DNA from: Allosaccharopolyspora coralli
GTDB taxonomy: Bacteria; Actinomycetota; Actinomycetes; Mycobacteriales; Pseudonocardiaceae
Length of the DNA: 64,000 bases
Assembly (NCBI RefSeq): GCF_009664835.1
Contig: NZ_CP045929.1
Coordinates: 434,001 to 498,000, forward strand
Direction: 5' to 3'
Shown here: in pieces, positions 50,354-56,969 of the stretch
Layout of the letters: every line of letters begins with the position of its first letter
Numbering within the stretch: the stretch's first letter is position 1
The notes under the pieces: model-generated
What the model was told of the DNA's origin: nothing
The model's database searches: none
What the model saw: only the letters and a program-made list of their open reading frames with translations
Translations under genes and position numbers: made by a program

Positions 50354-50468
50354 GACTGGGCTCCTCCAACTACTGCGCAGGCTCCGGGGACGGACACGAG
50401 CAAACCTACGTCCTCGGCAGCAACAGCGAACAGCTCACGACACTGCGGCCTGGCCAGCAACGATTCTC

Positions 50469-50501
50469 GCTAGCGTTCAATCCGTCACGGATCTTCCCCA
50501 G
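50469..50501 (+). repeat. Direct repeat flanking vapBC (left)
   Basis: GCTAGCGTTCA-N14-TTCCCCAG recurs with identical spacing at 51473-51505, with a similar middle (CGGATC/CGGTTC). The two copies enclose vapBC and the HTH remnant, as attachment sites or duplication ends would. Confidence 0.55.
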
Positions 50502-50525
50502 CCTCCAGTACAACAGGTCGCTTGA

Positions 50526-50554
50526 CTTGTCACGTAGCATGAAGTCATGACAAG
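50526..50554 (+). promoter_or_regulatory. vapBC promoter/operator
   Basis: The inverted repeat CTTGTCA (50526-50532) / TGACAAG (50548-50554) brackets a TAGCAT -10 box (50535-50540). The ATG at 50547 lies 6 nt after the box, so the mRNA is probably leaderless and the operator overlaps the start codon, fitting VapB autorepression. Confidence 0.5.
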
Positions 50555-50819
50555 CGCAAGCGTGAAGATGAACGCCCAGGGTCGTGTGTCACTGGTTGCC
50601 GATATCCGCAACGCGCTGCACATCACGACTGACACGGACCTGGTGGAATACATCGAGGACGGCCGGGTCGTCATCGAGTCGAAGGCGAACCTGATGCGCC
50701 GGATCCAACGCGACGCCACCGCAAGCGACAGCGGCACCGGCTCGGTGACCGACGAGTTGATCCGTGACCGCCGTGCCGAGGCCGCGGCCGAGCGTGCCGA
50801 GACGGAGCCGAACGCATGA
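50547..50819 (+). CDS. vapB: Antitoxin of a VapBC-type module (AbrB/MazE-like DNA-binding)
   Basis: This is a 90-aa antitoxin with an N-terminal swapped-hairpin AbrB/MazE-like domain (MNAQGRVSLVADIRNALHI, then EYIEDGRVVIESK). An acidic/Arg-rich C-terminus should wrap the toxin. It overlaps the PIN-domain gene by 4 nt (ATGA), the usual toxin-antitoxin layout. It lies in an accessory islet between direct repeats. Confidence 0.85.
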   Translation: MTSASVKMNAQGRVSLVADIRNALHITTDTDLVEYIEDGRVVIESKANLMRRIQRDATASDSGTGSVTDELIRDRRAEAAAERAETEPNA

Positions 50820-51238
50820 GCGTCGTGTTCGACGCCAGCGCGCTGATGGCATGGATCTACTCCGAACCCGGAGCCGACGTCGTCGCCGAGTCTCTCGCCG
50901 ACGAGTCAACGACGATCTCGGCGGTGAACTGGTCCGAGGTGCTGCAGAAGATCGACGCACGCGGCGGGGACGCCGACCAGCTCGGCGAGCGCATCCTCGC
51001 CCTCGGAGTGTCCGTCGCAGCCTTCGACTCCGCCGAGGCCCGCGCGGCCGCACGGCTCTACCCGGCCACCCGCACCGCCGGCCTCTCCCTCGGTGACCGC
51101 GCCTGCCTCGCCCTCGCCCAGCGTCTCGACCACACCGCACTGACCGCCGACACCGCCTGGACCCGGATCCCCAAGACCACCGGCGTGACCGTCGAACTGA
51201 TCCGCGACCCGCACCACCGGAGCGCGGCAGGCGTGTAA
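50816..51238 (+). CDS. vapC: PIN-domain ribonuclease toxin VapC
   Basis: This 140-aa PIN-domain toxin should cleave RNA (tRNA or rRNA in studied VapCs). The four acidic metal ligands are present: Asp6 (VFDASALMAW), Glu41 (NWSEVLQK), Asp in LSLGDRACLALA near 95 and Asp in LTADTAW near 113. Length is normal and the frame intact, so the module is probably active. The upstream antitoxin overlaps it. Confidence 0.9.
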   Translation: MSVVFDASALMAWIYSEPGADVVAESLADESTTISAVNWSEVLQKIDARGGDADQLGERILALGVSVAAFDSAEARAAARLYPATRTAGLSLGDRACLALAQRLDHTALTADTAWTRIPKTTGVTVELIRDPHHRSAAGV

Positions 51239-51344
51239 AGGGTTTCGTTATGCCTGTTCGTCGTCGGGACGCCCGAGTCGGGCGAGCGGCGTGGCGGGCG
51301 CGAGCGCTGCTTCTACGTCGATTTCGGGATTGGTGGTGCGCAGC

Positions 51345-51459
51345 AGGTCGGCACGCCAGCCGCGACTACTCGATCACCGATCTCACCGAGCTGTTCTCCG
51401 TCTCCCGTCCGACCGTGCACCGCACCCTGCAGCAAGGCGAGGACGGGCAAGCCCGCTGA
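51345..51459 (+). pseudogene. HTH-domain remnant of a recombinase or transposase
   Basis: A short frame ends with RDYSITDLTELFSVSRPTVHRTLQQ, a helix-turn-helix like that at the C-terminus of resolvases/invertases and some transposases. The upstream part (from 51250) has no similarity I recognise and is probably out of frame. No catalytic domain is nearby. It may be what is left of the element that brought vapBC. Confidence 0.45.
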
Positions 51460-51472
51460 CCTGCGATCAAGA

Positions 51473-51505
51473 GCTAGCGTTCAGTTTCTCCCGGTTCTTC
51501 CCCAG
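51473..51505 (+). repeat. Direct repeat flanking vapBC (right)
   Basis: This is the second copy of GCTAGCGTTCA-N14-TTCCCCAG, 1,004 bp from the first. It is followed immediately by repeat remnant E. Confidence 0.55.
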
Positions 51506-51573
51506 ACCCGGAGAAAGCGATCCCGCAGCGAGGGGCCGCCACCCGACCCACCGACCAAGACCTTCTGTCGGAC
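51501..51573 (-). repeat. Degenerate remnant (E) of the structured repeat family
   Basis: On the minus strand it reads GGTCTTGGTCGGTGGGTCGG, then GGTGGCGG, CCTCGCTGCGGGATCG and TTTCTC. The latter parts match copy A (CCTCGCTGCGGGATCGGTTTCTC), while the first part matches remnants F and G. The 3' stem arm is absent. Confidence 0.5.
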
Positions 51574-51579
51574 GCCTTC

Positions 51580-52575
51580 CTACGCAGCGGCTTCGCGTAG
51601 GAGAGCGTCGACGCGTTGCAGCCGGTCGAGCCAGCGTCGTTGGGTCCTCGCCTGGGGCGTGGCGGCGGCGACGAGCGTCGGGTCCGGTGCCGGTGCCTGC
51701 CGCGGCACCGACAACCGCCCGTCGACGGGAACGAAGGAATCGGCCACGACGTCACCGTCGAGCAGTGCCGTCGTGCCGAGTCCGCACGCGAACGGCAGCT
51801 CAGGCAACGTCCCCGCGAGCGCGAGCTGCGCGGCGAGACCGACGCTGGTCTCCACCGCCGACGACACCACGCACGGCAATCCGGACGCTTCGGCGACCTC
51901 GAGGGCCTTGTGCACTCCGCCGAGCGGTGCGGCCTTGATGACCGCGACGTCGGCCGCTCCGGCGACGGCGACGCGGAGCGGGTCGTCGGCGTGGCGGATC
52001 GATTCGTCCGCTGCGATCCGGACGTCCACGCGACGCCGCACCTCGGCGAGATCGTCGATCGTCGGACAGGGCTGCTCGACGTACTCGAGTTCACCCGCAG
52101 CACGCGCAAGCTCCCGAATGCGAGTCACTGCGGTGTCGACGTCCCACGCGGCGTTCGCGTCCACCCGGATTGCACCGGCGAGACCGAGCGCGTCGCGCAC
52201 CGCGCGGACCCGTTCCACGTCGTCGGCGGCGGTCTGGCCTCGCTCGGCGACCTTCACCTTCGCCGTCGAACAGCCCGACGAGGTGACGACACGATGCGCC
52301 GTCGCTGCGTCGACGGCGGGAACGGTGCAGTTCACCGGCACGCTCTGGCGGACCGGCTCGGGCCAGGGGACGGTGCAGGATTCCAGCGCCGCCGTGAGCC
52401 ACGGCACGGACTCGGCGTCGGAGTAGTCCTCGAACGGGCAGAACTCGCCCCATCCGGCGGGGCCGTTGAGCAGCACTCCCGTGCGGTAGTCGATGCCTCG
52501 GAACCTGCTGCGCATCGGCAGCACGTACACGCGCACCGCGTCGAGGTCCGCCAGGTCGATGAGCTCACGCGCCAT
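51580..52575 (-). CDS. menC: o-Succinylbenzoate synthase
   Basis: MenC dehydrates SHCHC to o-succinylbenzoate in menaquinone synthesis. The 331-aa enolase-superfamily protein has the catalytic KxK (K106, K108 in STAKVKVAE), metal ligands D139 (RVDAN), E167 (EYVEQPC) and D190 (AADES), and the second base K214 (AVIKAAP). All active-site residues are present, so o-succinylbenzoate synthase rather than another superfamily activity is favoured, though N-acylamino acid racemase activity occurs in some relatives. No other men genes are adjacent. Confidence 0.92.
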   Translation of the reverse strand: MARELIDLADLDAVRVYVLPMRSRFRGIDYRTGVLLNGPAGWGEFCPFEDYSDAESVPWLTAALESCTVPWPEPVRQSVPVNCTVPAVDAATAHRVVTSSGCSTAKVKVAERGQTAADDVERVRAVRDALGLAGAIRVDANAAWDVDTAVTRIRELARAAGELEYVEQPCPTIDDLAEVRRRVDVRIAADESIRHADDPLRVAVAGAADVAVIKAAPLGGVHKALEVAEASGLPCVVSSAVETSVGLAAQLALAGTLPELPFACGLGTTALLDGDVVADSFVPVDGRLSVPRQAPAPDPTLVAAATPQARTQRRWLDRLQRVDALLREAAA

Positions 52576-52647
52576 GCCTCGATCCTCGCAGCCACTCCCG
52601 TCCTCGCCGACCGGGCGGGAGACTCGTAGGTGCTGTCGTCGTGTCGT

Positions 52648-52742
52648 GTCAGCCGCGGAGCCGCTGAGCGGTCACCACGTGCGCAGCTCGACCGCCACCC
52701 GACCCACCGAGCAAGACCACCTGCCCCGAACTGAGTTCTCAG
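52648..52742 (-). repeat. Degenerate remnant (F) of the structured repeat family
   Basis: On the minus strand this combines the GGTGGGTCGGGTGGCGG module of E and G with the tail of copy A (GCTGCGCACGTGGTGACC, CAGCGGCTCCGCGGCTGAC, then GACGACAGC). It lies between the SUFU gene and menC on the strand they share. Confidence 0.5.
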
Positions 52743-53338
52743 ACGACGCTGGGGCGGCCGAGGTCGAAGACGTCCACCTCGAACCGCGCCCACTGCTGGC
52801 GCAGCGCGGTCACCCCGTGGTCGAGCACGTAGTTGACCTCGCCGAGCGTCACCGGCAGCAGCGTGAACACCTGGAGCTGCTCGACACCACCGGGGTCGGT
52901 GAACCGGGTGAACTCCGGCGGGAACAGCGGGTGGCCTCCCGCGAGCACGCCGTGGAACTCCGTGCCCGGCAGCAGCACGTCCCGGTTCGGCACCATCTGG
53001 TCCGGGACGAGGTGGCTGCGCTGGGTGACGAGCAGTTCGGCCGTGACGTCCACGAGGTACCGCGCGGCGGCGGCCTGTTCCTTGTAGACGGTGCAGGCGA
53101 GTTCCTGGGCGGGATCGGCGCCGATGGCCTGGAAGCGGAGTCCGGAGCTGATCACCGAGGTCAGGTGGTAGTCGTCGAGCTCGAAGAAGACCAGGCCGTA
53201 GCCCCGGTTGTCGCCGCGCACGTTCGGCGGTTCGGCGCCGGTGGGGCGCCCCGCGTGCTGTTCGAGGTTCTCCGCCAGGCCGACGAACCGGTGCGCACCG
53301 CCGCCAACCGCGGTGAGGGGCTGCTTGTCGGTCGTCAT
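52739..53338 (-). CDS. Suppressor-of-fused (SUFU) domain protein 2
   Basis: This 199-aa protein is a paralogue of the gene at 40551 with the same segment order: GYGLVFFELDDYHLTSVISS, AQELACTVYKEQAAAARYLV, LLPGTEFHGVLAGGHPLF and LQVFTLLPVT. Overall identity looks moderate, so the duplication is old. Its role is unknown; SUFU-like proteins are often immunity proteins, but no toxin is adjacent. GGGAGA precedes the ATG. Confidence 0.72.
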   Translation of the reverse strand: MTTDKQPLTAVGGGAHRFVGLAENLEQHAGRPTGAEPPNVRGDNRGYGLVFFELDDYHLTSVISSGLRFQAIGADPAQELACTVYKEQAAAARYLVDVTAELLVTQRSHLVPDQMVPNRDVLLPGTEFHGVLAGGHPLFPPEFTRFTDPGGVEQLQVFTLLPVTLGEVNYVLDHGVTALRQQWARFEVDVFDLGRPSVV

Positions 53339-53517
53339 CCGATCTCCCGTGCCTGCGACTGCCCCGTCACGTTAACCGGTTCGGGGGTTGCATGGACACA
53401 AATGTGTCACTCTCAGCATAACGGTCAGGGCGACACCTCGGCTCACCAGGGACTTGCTGCCCTGAACAGCCGAGTCATCGTGCACGGAACGTGCTGTTCC
53501 GGTGTCGCTCGGCAAGG

Positions 53518-55179
53518 TCAGCCGGCGTCGGGCAGCGCGGGGCCGAGCAGGTCGTCCGCGTCGACGATGCGGTAGGCGTAACCCTGTTCGGAGAGGAAAC
53601 GCTGCCGGTGAGCGGCGTAGTCGGTGTCCAGGGTGTCGCGGGAGACCACCGAGTAGAAGTGCGCCTGGTTGCGTTCGGCCTTCGGGCGCAGCAACCGGCC
53701 GAGTCGCTGCGCCTCCTCCTGCCGGGACCCGAACGTGCCGGACACCTGCACCGCGACCGCCGCTTCCGGCAGGTCGATGGAGAAGTTCGCGACCTTGGAG
53801 ACGACCAGCCGGTTGATCTCGCCCTTGCGGAACGCGTCGAAGAGCGACTCGCGTTCCTTGTTCTTCGTGGAGCCCTCCACGATCGGGGCGTCGAGTGCCT
53901 CGCCGAGCTCGTGCAGCTGGTCGAGGTAGGCGCCGATGACCAGCGTGGGCTCGCCGGGATGCTGGTCGAGAATGGCTTTGACCACGGGCACCTTGGTGGC
54001 GGCGGTGGCGCAGAGCTTGTAGCGGTCCTCGGCCTCGGCGGTGGCGTACTGCAGGCGTTCGTTGTCGGTGAGCGTCACCCGGACCTCGACGCAGTCGGCG
54101 GGTGCGATCCAGCCCTGTGCCTCGATGTCCTTCCACGGAGCGTCGTAGCGCTTCGGGCCGATCAACGAGAACACGTCGCCTTCGCGGCCGTCCTCACGGA
54201 CGAGGGTCGCGGTGAGCCCGAGCCGACGCCGGGACTGCAGGTCCGCGGTCATCCGGAACACCGGCGCGGGCAGCAGGTGCACCTCGTCGTAGACGACCAG
54301 GCCCCAGTCGCGGGAGTCGAACAGTTCGAGGTGCTGGTACTCGCCCTTCGACTTGCGGGTGATCACCTGATAGGTCGCGATGGTGACCGGGCGGATCTCC
54401 TTCTTCTCCCCGGAGTACTCGCCGATCTCCTCCTCGGTCAGTGAGGTGCGCTCGATCAGTTCCCGCTTCCACTGCCTGCCCGCGACGGTGTTGGTGACCA
54501 GGATCAACGTGGTCGCCTCGGCCTCGGCCATGGCGGCGGCGCCGACGAGGGTCTTGCCCGCGCCGCACGGCAGCACGACGACACCGGAGCCGCCTGCCCA
54601 GAACGACTGCACGGCTTGGCGCTGGTAATCGCGCAGCTGCCAGCCTTCCTCGTGCAGCGAGATCGGGTGAGCCTCCCCGTCGACGTAGCCCGCGAGGTCC
54701 TCGGCGGGCCAGCCGATCTTGAGCAACGCCTGCTTGAGCCTGCCTCGTTCGCTGGGGTGGACGATGACGGTGTCGTCGTCGATGCGGTCGCCGAGCATCG
54801 GCTTGATCTTCTTGTGCCGCATCACTTCTTCGAGCACCGCGCGGTCGAGTGCGATGAGCACGAGCCCGTGCGCGGGGTTGTTCGCCAGCTGGAGGCGGCC
54901 GAACCGGCCCATGGTGTCGGCGATGTCGACGAGCAGCGGCTGCGGCACGGGGAACCGTGTGAAGCTGACGAGGGCGTCGACGACCTGCTCGGCGTCGTGG
55001 CCCGCGGCGCGCGCGTTCCACAGGGCGAGCGGGGTGATGCGGTAGGTGTGGACGTGCTCGGGGGCGCGTTCGAGCTCGGCGAACGGCGCGATCGCGATCC
55101 GGGCGTCGTCGGCCCGTTCGTGGTCCACCTCGAGCAGCACCGTCTTGTCGGACTGCACGATCAGAGGTCCGTCCGTCAC
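53518..55179 (-). CDS. XPB-type DNA repair helicase
   Basis: This 553-aa SF2 helicase is related to eukaryotic XPB and M. tuberculosis Rv0861c. An N-terminal damage-recognition-like region (residues 1-180) is followed by the Q-motif area LRDYQRQAVQSFW, Walker A CGAGKTLVGAA near 205, the DEVH box near 297, GLTATLVREDG (motif III), and the second RecA domain with QVSGTFGSRQEEAQRLGRLL (motif VI). Mycobacterial XPB unwinds 3'-5' and pairs with the nuclease Bax1 in other lineages; no Bax1 is seen here. The start ATG gives the normal length. Confidence 0.93.
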   Translation of the reverse strand: MTDGPLIVQSDKTVLLEVDHERADDARIAIAPFAELERAPEHVHTYRITPLALWNARAAGHDAEQVVDALVSFTRFPVPQPLLVDIADTMGRFGRLQLANNPAHGLVLIALDRAVLEEVMRHKKIKPMLGDRIDDDTVIVHPSERGRLKQALLKIGWPAEDLAGYVDGEAHPISLHEEGWQLRDYQRQAVQSFWAGGSGVVVLPCGAGKTLVGAAAMAEAEATTLILVTNTVAGRQWKRELIERTSLTEEEIGEYSGEKKEIRPVTIATYQVITRKSKGEYQHLELFDSRDWGLVVYDEVHLLPAPVFRMTADLQSRRRLGLTATLVREDGREGDVFSLIGPKRYDAPWKDIEAQGWIAPADCVEVRVTLTDNERLQYATAEAEDRYKLCATAATKVPVVKAILDQHPGEPTLVIGAYLDQLHELGEALDAPIVEGSTKNKERESLFDAFRKGEINRLVVSKVANFSIDLPEAAVAVQVSGTFGSRQEEAQRLGRLLRPKAERNQAHFYSVVSRDTLDTDYAAHRQRFLSEQGYAYRIVDADDLLGPALPDAG

Positions 55180-55207
55180 GTCCTCGGCTCCTCGGTTCGT
55201 CTCGCGA

Positions 55208-55417
55208 TCACAGGGAATCCCCCGGGTTCGTCACCGGCCGCGCGCACGTCTCGGCGACCGCTCGGGTCGTCGGGACGGTCACTACCGGGTTCGGGGGCGC
55301 AGCGCTGCACTTCCGGTCGGCGCCACCGACGAGGATACGTGCCCGCATCGTCCCTGTCGGCCCGGTCGAGACCGCGGCGGGAGCGGTGGCGGCCGGTGCG
55401 GTCCTGTTCGTTGCCAT
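55208..55417 (-). CDS. Possible 69-aa hypothetical protein
   Basis: ATG 55417 opens a 69-codon frame of Ala/Thr/Pro-rich sequence (MATNRTAPAATAPAAV, then MRARILVGGADRKCSAAPPN) between the TetR and XPB genes. No ribosome-binding site or domain is visible. It is listed because the 323-bp gap (55180-55502) otherwise holds no gene; low complexity makes it doubtful. Confidence 0.22.
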   Translation of the reverse strand: MATNRTAPAATAPAAVSTGPTGTMRARILVGGADRKCSAAPPNPVVTVPTTRAVAETCARPVTNPGDSL

Positions 55418-55502
55418 CAGCGGGCGGCGCTGGCCGGTGGCTTTCGAGCAGAAGCCGCGGCGGTAGGTCGCACCGACACTGCCGAGCGTGACCGATTCGC
55501 CG

Positions 55503-56027
55503 TCACTCGGCACCGGACGAGTCCAGTCGGAGAGTGGCGATCGCGGCGCGGGCCTGCTCCGGCTCGGCGCCGTCGGCGATCGCCGATAGGGCGGCACGCC
55601 ACGCCGCCGCGAGCACTCGGCCGAGCGGTGGGGCAGCGGGGACCGTCCATCGGTCGAGCGACTCGGCCAACCGATCGTGGTCGGTGGCTACGGGAGGGGC
55701 TCCCAGGATGCGGAGGAAGTTCTCGCGGACGGCGAAATCCAGCCCGACGAGCAGCGCTGTGGTCACGGCTGCCGCGCGGTCCGGCCCTCCGGCCGCCACT
55801 GCGCCCTCCATTCGGTCCAGGAGGCGCCGTTCCACGTCCGCCCGCACGAACGCGTACAGCCCCAGCTTGCTGCCGAAGTGGTGATAGAGCGCGCCCGTGG
55901 TGACATTCGCGGCTGCCGCGAGTCCGGTGACCGTGACCTCCTCGAAGGGGCGGGTGCCGAAGTCCTCGATCGCGGCGAGGGCGAGCCTGCCCTTCGGGGA
56001 CGTCGATACCGGAATCCACTCGCGCAT
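55503..56027 (-). CDS. TetR/AcrR-family transcriptional regulator
   Basis: This 174-aa repressor has an N-terminal TetR helix-turn-helix (GRLALAAIEDFGTRPFEEVT, then AAANVTTGALYHHFGSKLGLY) and a C-terminal ligand domain. It diverges from a VOC-family gene across 58 bp containing a direct repeat, so autoregulation and control of the neighbour are likely. ATG 56027 follows a CATTAT box by 6 nt, suggesting a leaderless transcript. Confidence 0.9.
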   Translation of the reverse strand: MREWIPVSTSPKGRLALAAIEDFGTRPFEEVTVTGLAAAANVTTGALYHHFGSKLGLYAFVRADVERRLLDRMEGAVAAGGPDRAAAVTTALLVGLDFAVRENFLRILGAPPVATDHDRLAESLDRWTVPAAPPLGRVLAAAWRAALSAIADGAEPEQARAAIATLRLDSSGAE

Positions 56028-56033
56028 CCAGCC

Positions 56034-56068
56034 ATAATGCAGTTACGCTCTTCCAAAGTACAGTTACG
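56034..56068. promoter_or_regulatory. TetR/VOC intergenic operator region
   Basis: GCAGTTACG (56039-56047) and ACAGTTACG (56060-56068) form a direct repeat 21 bp apart, two helical turns, between the divergent genes. The first overlaps the putative TetR-gene -10 box (CATTAT, minus strand 56034-56039). Confidence 0.45.
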
Positions 56069-56085
56069 ATACCGGGGGTTCCGCC

Positions 56086-56427
56086 GTGAAACTCGAGTTC
56101 CTGTTCGTCCCGACCTCGGACCTGGCCGCGTCGCTCACCCTCTACCGGGACACCTTCGGATTCACGGAGGTCTGGCGGGAGGGCGAGGCGACCGTCGCGC
56201 TGGCGCTCCCCGGCAGCGACGTGCAAGTCATGCTCGACGCCAACGACCCCAAGGCTCCGGTCGGCCCGCTGTTCGTCGTGGACAGCGTCGAGACCTTCCA
56301 TTCTGGGCGCTCGGAGGCCCTCGGCGTGGTCGAAGCGCCCACCGAGATTCCCGGCGGCTTCCTGGCCACGTACCAGGATCCGGGCGGTGCGACGATCTAC
56401 GTCATGGACCAGTCGACGGACCAGTAA
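56086..56427 (+). CDS. VOC (glyoxalase/bleomycin-resistance) family protein
   Basis: This 113-aa protein has two beta-alpha-beta-beta-beta modules of the vicinal oxygen chelate fold: LEFLFVPTSDLAASLTLYRD and GFTEVWREGEATVALAL in the first, FVVDSVETFH and GGFLATYQDPGGATIYVMDQ in the second. Family members are dioxygenases, isomerases or drug-binding proteins; the substrate here is unknown. GTG 56086 has a G-rich stretch (GGGGG) about 9 nt upstream. It is divergent from the TetR gene that probably controls it. Confidence 0.85.
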   Translation: MKLEFLFVPTSDLAASLTLYRDTFGFTEVWREGEATVALALPGSDVQVMLDANDPKAPVGPLFVVDSVETFHSGRSEALGVVEAPTEIPGGFLATYQDPGGATIYVMDQSTDQ

Positions 56428-56440
56428 CAGGGTGTGCGGA

Positions 56441-56576
56441 TGAGTCTGCGTGGGTGGTTGGGTGGCGGAACCTCACCTCGCGGCCGGCTGCGGGATCGTC
56501 GACATCGAGTAGCGCCCTACACCACGTCGACGCTGTCCTCGCCGGCCACGAGGTGAGAACCCGCCGGTGGTCGGCT
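56441..56576 (+). repeat. Structured repeat element, copy C
   Basis: This full copy is about 90% like copy B. Stem arms are 56472-56488 and 56541-56557. Where copy B has GGCTGGC paired with GCCAGCC, copy C has GGCCGGC paired with GCCGGCC, a compensatory U-A to C-G change. The inner GTCGAC stem and TCGAGTAGC loop are retained. Confidence 0.78.
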
Positions 56577-56713
56577 CGAAAGGTTCGGTTCCGGACGGAC
56601 CGCAGCTCGCGGAACTGCGACCATTGGGACGAGGCCGGCGACTCGTGTGTCTGTGTATGCGGTCGGCGCAGGCGCGGGATCGCGCACCGGAACTCTCGTG
56701 TCAGGAGTGTGTG

Positions 56714-56917
56714 ATGACGGATCGTGACGAACTCCGGGCCAGCAAGGCGCTGCAGGGGTTGCAGTTCCCGACCACCAAAGCGGACATGGTGGAGTACGCC
56801 CGGGAACGGTCGGCGTCGGAAGGCACGCTGCGGGCGTTGGAAGCACTGCCGGAAGGGCAGTACGCCAACCGTGAGCAGGCGGTGGAATCAGTGCCGCAGC
56901 GCCCTGAACAGTCGTAA
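56714..56917 (+). CDS. DUF2795-family small protein
   Basis: This 67-aa protein of the DUF2795 family (LRASKALQGLQFPTTKADMVE, then LRALEALPEGQYANREQAVES) is a helical module common in actinobacteria and sometimes linked to stress or DNA-related genes. Function is unknown. AGGAG lies about 8 nt before the ATG. It is convergent with the ABC transporter operon. Confidence 0.8.
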   Translation: MTDRDELRASKALQGLQFPTTKADMVEYARERSASEGTLRALEALPEGQYANREQAVESVPQRPEQS

Positions 56918-56969
56918 CAGAAACGACACGCTCGCCGCGCCGATCTGACGGGCTCAGTGCCGACGACTG

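Noticed and set aside
51291..51938. 215-codon Arg-rich frame after vapC
   Set aside because: It runs antisense into menC and has no natural amino acid pattern; only the HTH remnant in the other frame looks meaningful.
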